From Holophagaceae bacterium (GTDB taxonomy: Bacteria; Acidobacteriota; Holophagae; Holophagales; Holophagaceae): a stretch of DNA of 5,328 nt. Below are positions 1 to 2,714 of this stretch, piece by piece. The notes under the pieces were generated by a model, which saw only the letters and a program-made list of their open reading frames with translations, had not been told where the DNA came from and did no database searches. The position numbers and the translations under genes were made by a program. The DNA lies in contig PMJK01000096.1 of assembly GCA_003158505.1 (NCBI GenBank), positions 49,230 through 54,557 of the forward strand, read 5' to 3'. Numbering within the stretch: position 1 is the stretch's first letter; each line of letters opens with the position of its first letter.

Positions 1-414
1 GAGGGCGATGTGCGGGTCCACCCCCTCATCTGCAGCGAGGCCCTGATGCCGGAACGGACCCGTCGCGGCCTGGCTCTGGGCCGGGCCGACCTGCTGACCA
101 ACCACACCAATGACGGCTGGTTCGATCGCAGCATCGCCACGGACCTGCACGCGGCCCAGATCCGCCTGCGCGCCACGGAATTGGGGGTACCGCTCCTGCG
201 GGCCACCCTCACTGGGAAATCCGGTGTCTTCCGCGAGAACGGAAGTTTTCAACTCTGGGGAGAACCCCTCAGCGAAGGTGCCTATGCGGTTGCACTCCAG
301 TGGCGCCCGATCCATACACCGGCACGATCCGCCTGGCTCATTCCACTCCTGATGTCGGCCCTGCTGGCTGGATGCGTCCTGCTAGGATGGAAGGCCCTTC
401 CCGGGAAACCCTGA
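1..414 (+). CDS. lnt: Apolipoprotein N-acyltransferase, C-terminal part (5' end outside the window)
   Basis: Last 137 residues of Lnt, the inner-membrane enzyme that moves an acyl chain from phospholipid to the N-terminal cysteine of lipoproteins, the final step of their maturation. The reading frame is open from base 1. The fragment has the C-terminal half of the nitrilase-like (carbon-nitrogen hydrolase) domain. It includes LICSEALMP, whose Cys (fragment residue 11, bases 31-33) aligns with the catalytic Cys387 of E. coli Lnt and is followed two residues later by the conserved Glu. Then come TNDGWF and an LRATLTG block, and a hydrophobic final membrane segment (SAWLIPLLMSALLAGCVLLGW) before a short basic tail. 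The catalytic Glu and Lys of the triad lie upstream of the window. Two usually conserved positions differ: Ser replaces Tyr after the catalytic Cys, and Leu replaces Asn in the RATN block. The stop shares one base with the next start, so the downstream gene is probably translationally coupled. Confidence 0.93.
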   Translation, partial: EGDVRVHPLICSEALMPERTRRGLALGRADLLTNHTNDGWFDRSIATDLHAAQIRLRATELGVPLLRATLTGKSGVFRENGSFQLWGEPLSEGAYAVALQWRPIHTPARSAWLIPLLMSALLAGCVLLGWKALPGKP

Positions 415-914
415 TGAACTGTGACCTTCTCGCACCCACGCCCCTAGCGACACCCAATGGCACCGTGGCTTTTTTCGATGAGACTTGGAGCGTAGATCCC
501 CGCGAGCTCCAGATCTTCTTCCAGGCCGAGCAGGTCCATTGGACCGCTGACCGCACCATCGAGCAGTGGCGAATGCTGCTGGCCTGCTCCCGCATGCTCA
601 CCGCACGGCTCGTTCCGGAGGGACACATGGGAGGCCGACTGGTGGCGGCCACTCGGCTCTGGTCCGACCATGCCCACGAGGCCAAACTGTATGATGTGGT
701 GGTGGCGAAGGATCTCACGAATTTCGGCATCGCCTCTGAACTGGTGAAGTGGGCGCTGCGCCATCCCTGGGTCGGGGATGTCAATCGGTTCGTGTTGGAA
801 ACCCGCGACGCGGCCGACTTCTATCCCCGCTTTGGCTTCCGGCCTGGCCAGGAGCTGGACGGCATTCACCTGCGCGTGAAGACCGCCGAACTCAAGGCTC
901 GAGGCCTCCGGTGA
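414..914 (+). CDS. GNAT-fold N-acetyltransferase, substrate unknown
   Basis: Predicted 166-residue soluble protein of the Gcn5-related N-acetyltransferase superfamily, which transfers acetyl from acetyl-CoA to an amine. Visible signs are an acceptor-side strand GRLVAATRLW (residues 75-84), a central strand plus helix LYDVVVAKDLTNFGIASELVKWAL (residues 92-115, split here as strand 92-98 and loop/helix 99-115), a strand RFVLET (125-130) and the common C-terminal block DFYPRFGFRP (135-144). The CoA pyrophosphate loop is degenerate: the usual Q/R-x-x-G-x-G/A appears as T-N-F-G-I-A, so the Arg/Gln and first Gly are lost while the later Gly and Ala remain. The ATG at 414 is preferred because it forms a TGATG junction with the lnt stop; an in-frame ATG at 387 is possible but would overlap lnt by 28 bases. 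No specific substrate can be named. It might be a weakly active or repurposed family member. Confidence 0.8.
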   Translation: MNCDLLAPTPLATPNGTVAFFDETWSVDPRELQIFFQAEQVHWTADRTIEQWRMLLACSRMLTARLVPEGHMGGRLVAATRLWSDHAHEAKLYDVVVAKDLTNFGIASELVKWALRHPWVGDVNRFVLETRDAADFYPRFGFRPGQELDGIHLRVKTAELKARGLR

Positions 915-1540
915 ACGGACCTCAGCCCGCCATTCCCGACACCGCCCTGCAGCCCCTTATCCTGGCCAGCGGAAGTCCCCGGCGGCGCCACTGGCTGGAG
1001 GCCATGCGCATCCCCTTCGAGCTGCAGGTGCCCCAGGTGGACGAAACGCCCCTGTTGGACGAGGATCCCGGGGACCTGGTCCTCCGGCTGGCCGAACTCA
1101 AGGCTGAAGTCATCGCTCACCGTAACCCGGGTCGCTGGGTCATGGCCGCCGACACGACCGTGGCCGTGGACCATCACACCTTGAACAAGCCCAAGGATGT
1201 GGAGGACGCGGTGCGGATGCTCACCCTCATCCAGGGACGGGCCCATCAGGTGCACACCGGCTTCTGCCTTCAGTGGAACAGCACCGTTCACAGCTTCGTG
1301 GACACGGCCCAGGTCTTCTTTCGTCCGCTGACCGAGGCGCAGATCCGGTGGTACATCGGCACCCGTGAACCCATGGACAAGGCCGGGGCCTACGCCATCC
1401 AGGGCATCGGAGCCCTCTTCATCGAGACAGTCCAAGGCAGCTTCTCCACCGTGATGGGACTGCCGGTGGAGCGGATGGGCGCCCTTTTCGGACACCTGGG
1501 CCTGCTGAAACCCTGGATCGGATTCCCGAAGGGCGTCTGA
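911..1540 (+). CDS. maf: Maf-family nucleoside triphosphate pyrophosphatase (dTTP/UTP type likely)
   Basis: Predicted 209-residue cytoplasmic enzyme that hydrolyses nucleoside triphosphates to monophosphate and pyrophosphate, thought to clear modified or excess nucleotides. The family hallmarks are in order: LILASGSPRRR (residues 16-26, phosphate-binding loop), DET (44-46), RLAELKA (59-65), AADTTV with the presumed catalytic Asp81, NKPKD (92-96), HQVHTGF (112-118), and the long C-terminal block DKAGAYAIQGIGALFIE followed by GSFSTVMGLP (156-185). The AGAY-IQG and GSxSxVxGLP blocks are typical of the YhdE (dTTP/UTP) branch rather than the YceF (m7GTP) branch; that assignment rests on family knowledge. 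Length is normal. The GTG start at 911 is chosen because GAGG at 901-904 lies six bases upstream, the GTGA overlaps the previous stop, and the family N-terminus begins just after it. An upstream extension in frame would run far into the GNAT gene. It ends the lnt cluster. Confidence 0.93.
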   Translation: MNGPQPAIPDTALQPLILASGSPRRRHWLEAMRIPFELQVPQVDETPLLDEDPGDLVLRLAELKAEVIAHRNPGRWVMAADTTVAVDHHTLNKPKDVEDAVRMLTLIQGRAHQVHTGFCLQWNSTVHSFVDTAQVFFRPLTEAQIRWYIGTREPMDKAGAYAIQGIGALFIETVQGSFSTVMGLPVERMGALFGHLGLLKPWIGFPKGV

Positions 1541-1654
1541 CTTCCCATGGAAATCCCGACCCTGCCCTGGAGGAAATCGCCATCCCGGACATGGCCCAAT
1601 ATAGACCACCCAAAAATCCTCTTAAACAGCTGGAAATATCTCAGAAAAAATAGG

Positions 1655-1683
1655 TAAACATCCATTCCCAGATACTCTATCAT
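1655..1683 (+). promoter_or_regulatory. Candidate sigma70-like promoter upstream of actA
   Basis: TAAACA at 1655-1660 matches four of six bases of the TTGACA consensus. After a 17-base spacer, TATCAT at 1678-1683 matches five of six bases of TATAAT. The elements sit at the downstream edge of the most AT-rich patch of the window, including an A6 run at 1645-1650 that could act as an upstream AT-rich element. Transcription would start near 1690 and give a leader of about 250 bases before actA, containing the two hairpins described separately. This is only a consensus match in AT-rich DNA; the real promoter could lie elsewhere or use another sigma factor. Confidence 0.35.
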
Positions 1684-1717
1684 CGTGATCTGCGACACAT
1701 GTTTTCGAATCCTCGCC

Positions 1718-1737
1718 CTGGAGCCTGCGGGCCCCGG
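1718..1737 (+). other. RNA hairpin with UGCG tetraloop
   Basis: CTGGAGCC (1718-1725) pairs with GGCCCCGG (1730-1737) around a TGCG loop: eight positions with one G-U pair and one A-C mismatch. There is no T tract straight after it, so alone it is not an intrinsic terminator. It lies eight bases before a second hairpin that does have a T tract, which suggests a structured leader, a small RNA, or the stabilising 3' end of the maf transcript. Confidence 0.4.
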
Positions 1738-1745
1738 ATGAAGTA

Positions 1746-1780
1746 GTGTCTGGCCATTTCCTGGACACCCTGTCTTTTTT
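1746..1780 (+). terminator. Possible rho-independent terminator
   Basis: GTGTCTGG (1746-1753) can pair with CTGGACAC (1761-1768). The base of the stem is five Watson-Crick pairs, then two G-U wobbles and a closing G-C, with a seven-base loop. A T6 tract follows at 1775-1780. The six-base gap between stem and T tract and the wobbles make it weaker than a classic terminator. A competing small hairpin GACA-CCC-TGTC (1764-1774) abuts the T tract directly. It could end the lnt-GNAT-maf transcript about 200 bases after maf, or attenuate a transcript heading to actA. Confidence 0.4.
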
Positions 1781-1907
1781 AGCCCAGCGGGTCCACGCGT
1801 TAAAAAGGGATAACCCTTCTCTTCCAAGGACCTGCCAGAATCCTGGTCGATCGATTCGCATCACCGAGCACCGTTTCATCATTCCCCGATGGCCTTCCGG
1901 CATGATC

Positions 1908-1920
1908 CGCTGGGCCAGCG
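1908..1920. repeat. 13-base inverted repeat before the actA ribosome binding site
   Basis: CGCTGG and CCAGCG are perfect reverse complements around a single central G. The element ends six bases before the AAGGGG ribosome binding site and 18 bases before the actA ATG. As DNA it could be an operator half-site pair; as RNA the one-base centre would force a shorter stem with a larger loop. A chance occurrence in GC-rich DNA is possible, and no known regulator motif is recognised. Confidence 0.3.
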
Positions 1921-1926
1921 CCTTCC

Positions 1927-1932
1927 AAGGGG
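1927..1932 (+). promoter_or_regulatory. Ribosome binding site of actA
   Basis: AAGGGG lies six bases upstream of the ATG at 1939. This decides the start: the frame could be extended two codons to a TTG at 1933, but that would abut the Shine-Dalgarno sequence and is unlikely. Confidence 0.7.
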
Positions 1933-1938
1933 TTGTGC

Positions 1939-2502
1939 ATGCACCGATTCGACCAAGCGTTCCGCTTCGTCCTGCCGGCCGCGGCCGTGGCGGTTCTTGC
2001 CACCGTCCTGAGCGTGGGCTGGTTCACCCAGCCGGACCGCTTTGCCAAAGGCTATGCCCCCGAACAGCCCATCGCCTTCTCCCACGAACTCCACGCCGGC
2101 ACCCTCCGAATCCCCTGCCAGTACTGCCATTCAGGGGCCGACAAATCCAGGCACGCGGGCATTCCGAGCGTGGACCTCTGCATGGGATGCCACAAGGTGA
2201 CCCGGATTGACCGCCCCGCCATCCAGAAACTCACCCGGATCGCCAACTCCGGTGAGCCCCTGCCCTGGCAGCGGGTCCACACCCTGCCTGACCACGTCTT
2301 TTTCGATCATCGCCCCCATGTGAACGCAGGCATCGCCTGCCAGAGCTGCCACGGCGAAGTGCAGACCATGAAGGTGCTCACGCGGGAGATGGGCATGCGC
2401 ATGGGCAACTGCCTGGGCTGCCATCGGGATCCCCACGCGGCCCTGCCGCCAGGATCGAAGATCACCAAGGGCGCCGAGCACTGCGCCGCCTGCCACCGCT
2501 AG
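1939..2502 (+). CDS. actA: Alternative complex III subunit ActA, pentaheme cytochrome c
   Basis: Predicted 187-residue multiheme c-type cytochrome of alternative complex III, the quinol-oxidising complex that replaces cytochrome bc1 in many bacteria. One N-terminal hydrophobic segment (about residues 11-28, VLPAAAVAVLATVLSVGW) serves as membrane anchor and export signal; the rest should face the periplasm. Five CXXCH heme c sites are present: CQYCH (60-64), CMGCH (81-85), CQSCH (134-138), CLGCH (158-162) and CAACH (182-186, one residue from the end). Further family blocks are FSHELHAG (47-54), AGIPS, PWQRVHTLPDHVFFDHRPHVNAGI (109-132, given in part: the VHTLPDHV core and distal histidines) and a Met-rich MGMRMG (151-156). 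Surplus His residues (49, 52, 114, 124, 127) are candidate distal heme ligands. In the complex it relays electrons out of the iron-sulfur subunit ActB. Heme attachment requires the cytochrome c maturation machinery. The gene opens the act operon, and a 63-codon ORF starts 12 bases after its stop. Confidence 0.95.
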   Translation: MHRFDQAFRFVLPAAAVAVLATVLSVGWFTQPDRFAKGYAPEQPIAFSHELHAGTLRIPCQYCHSGADKSRHAGIPSVDLCMGCHKVTRIDRPAIQKLTRIANSGEPLPWQRVHTLPDHVFFDHRPHVNAGIACQSCHGEVQTMKVLTREMGMRMGNCLGCHRDPHAALPPGSKITKGAEHCAACHR

Positions 2503-2514
2503 GAGCACTCGACG

Positions 2515-2706
2515 ATGGCCGACCTGAACCGCAAGCCGATCCTCGATCGCATAGCCGCCTTGGTGGCAGGTCCCTTTCTACTCGGGCGGCGAGCCCTAGA
2601 CCTCGAGTGGATCGACGCTAAGGCCAGTCCGCCCGAGTCACGGACCGAAACGACCCCACGAATCGCCATCACCTCCCCCGAACACGCCATCAAGCGCCGT
2701 GGATGA
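2515..2706 (+). CDS. Small ORF of 63 codons between actA and actB, function unknown
   Basis: I do not recognise this protein. The ATG at 2515 has AGGAG at 2501-2505 with a nine-base spacer, overlapping the actA stop, and the ORF fills almost the whole 208-base gap before actB. The product is 63 residues, has no cysteine, and is basic at both ends. It has a short, moderately hydrophobic stretch IAALVAGPFLLG (13-24) that is too short to be a clear membrane span, then a polar Pro/Thr/Ser-rich tail ending IKRRG. It includes rarer codons for such a genome (ATA, two CTA, two CGA, TCA), and about 72 percent of third positions are G or C, so coding support is moderate. It could be a small ACIII accessory protein, or a leader-like ORF that couples translation to actB through the ATGA overlap at its end. 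It could also be an unexpressed frame. Confidence 0.5.
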   Translation: MADLNRKPILDRIAALVAGPFLLGRRALDLEWIDAKASPPESRTETTPRIAITSPEHAIKRRG

Positions 2707-2714
2707 CCCGATGA
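2703..2714 (+). promoter_or_regulatory. Tandem ATGA stop/start overlaps leading into actB
   Basis: The 12 bases ATGACCCGATGA contain two ATGA tetrads. The TGA at 2704-2706 stops the 63-codon ORF and overlaps an ATG at 2703. That ATG opens a frame of only three codons, whose TGA at 2712-2714 overlaps the actB ATG at 2711. Since actB has only a weak upstream purine stretch (GTGGA, 2699-2703), initiation by ribosomes that have just terminated is a reasonable inference. Confidence 0.4.

Larger units (their letters stand above)
1541..1938 (+). other. Intergenic region between maf and the act operon
   Basis: About 400 bases with no convincing protein gene on either strand. Base composition drops sharply: 1621-1680 has only 20 G/C in 60, against a clearly GC-rich neighbourhood. 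The stretch contains a candidate sigma70-like promoter (1655-1683), a strong hairpin (1718-1737), a second hairpin with a T6 tract (1746-1780), a small hairpin AAGGG-ATAA-CCCTT (1805-1818), a TCGATCGA palindrome (1847-1854), a 13-base inverted repeat (1908-1920) and the actA ribosome binding site (1927-1932). It probably separates the maf transcription unit from the respiratory operon and carries control signals for one or both. Confidence 0.7.

Noticed and set aside
1547..1657. Short + strand ORF of 36 codons after maf (starts MEIPTLPW)
   Set aside because: There is no ribosome binding site before the ATG, the frame runs from GC-rich into AT-rich DNA with matching composition drift, and the product looks random (Trp/Lys/Arg-rich).
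1805..1818. Hairpin AAGGG-ATAA-CCCTT as a second terminator
   Set aside because: The stem is only five pairs and is followed by CTCTTCC rather than a T tract, so it is too weak to call.
1390..1903. Minus-strand ORFs covering the end of maf and the intergenic region
   Set aside because: They are antisense shadows with no family motifs and no ribosome binding sites that I could see, and part of each lies over the well-supported maf gene or low-GC spacer.
1821..1931. Nine-base direct repeat CTTCCAAGG (1821-1829 and 1922-1930) as a regulator site
   Set aside because: One repeated nine-mer in about 400 bases is near chance expectation, and the second copy is explained in part by the ribosome binding site.
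1746..2210. + strand ORF of 154 codons spanning the leader and the start of actA
   Set aside because: It overlaps actA in another frame; its second half is an Arg/Pro-rich frame-shifted reading of the heme protein, and it begins inside the putative terminator.
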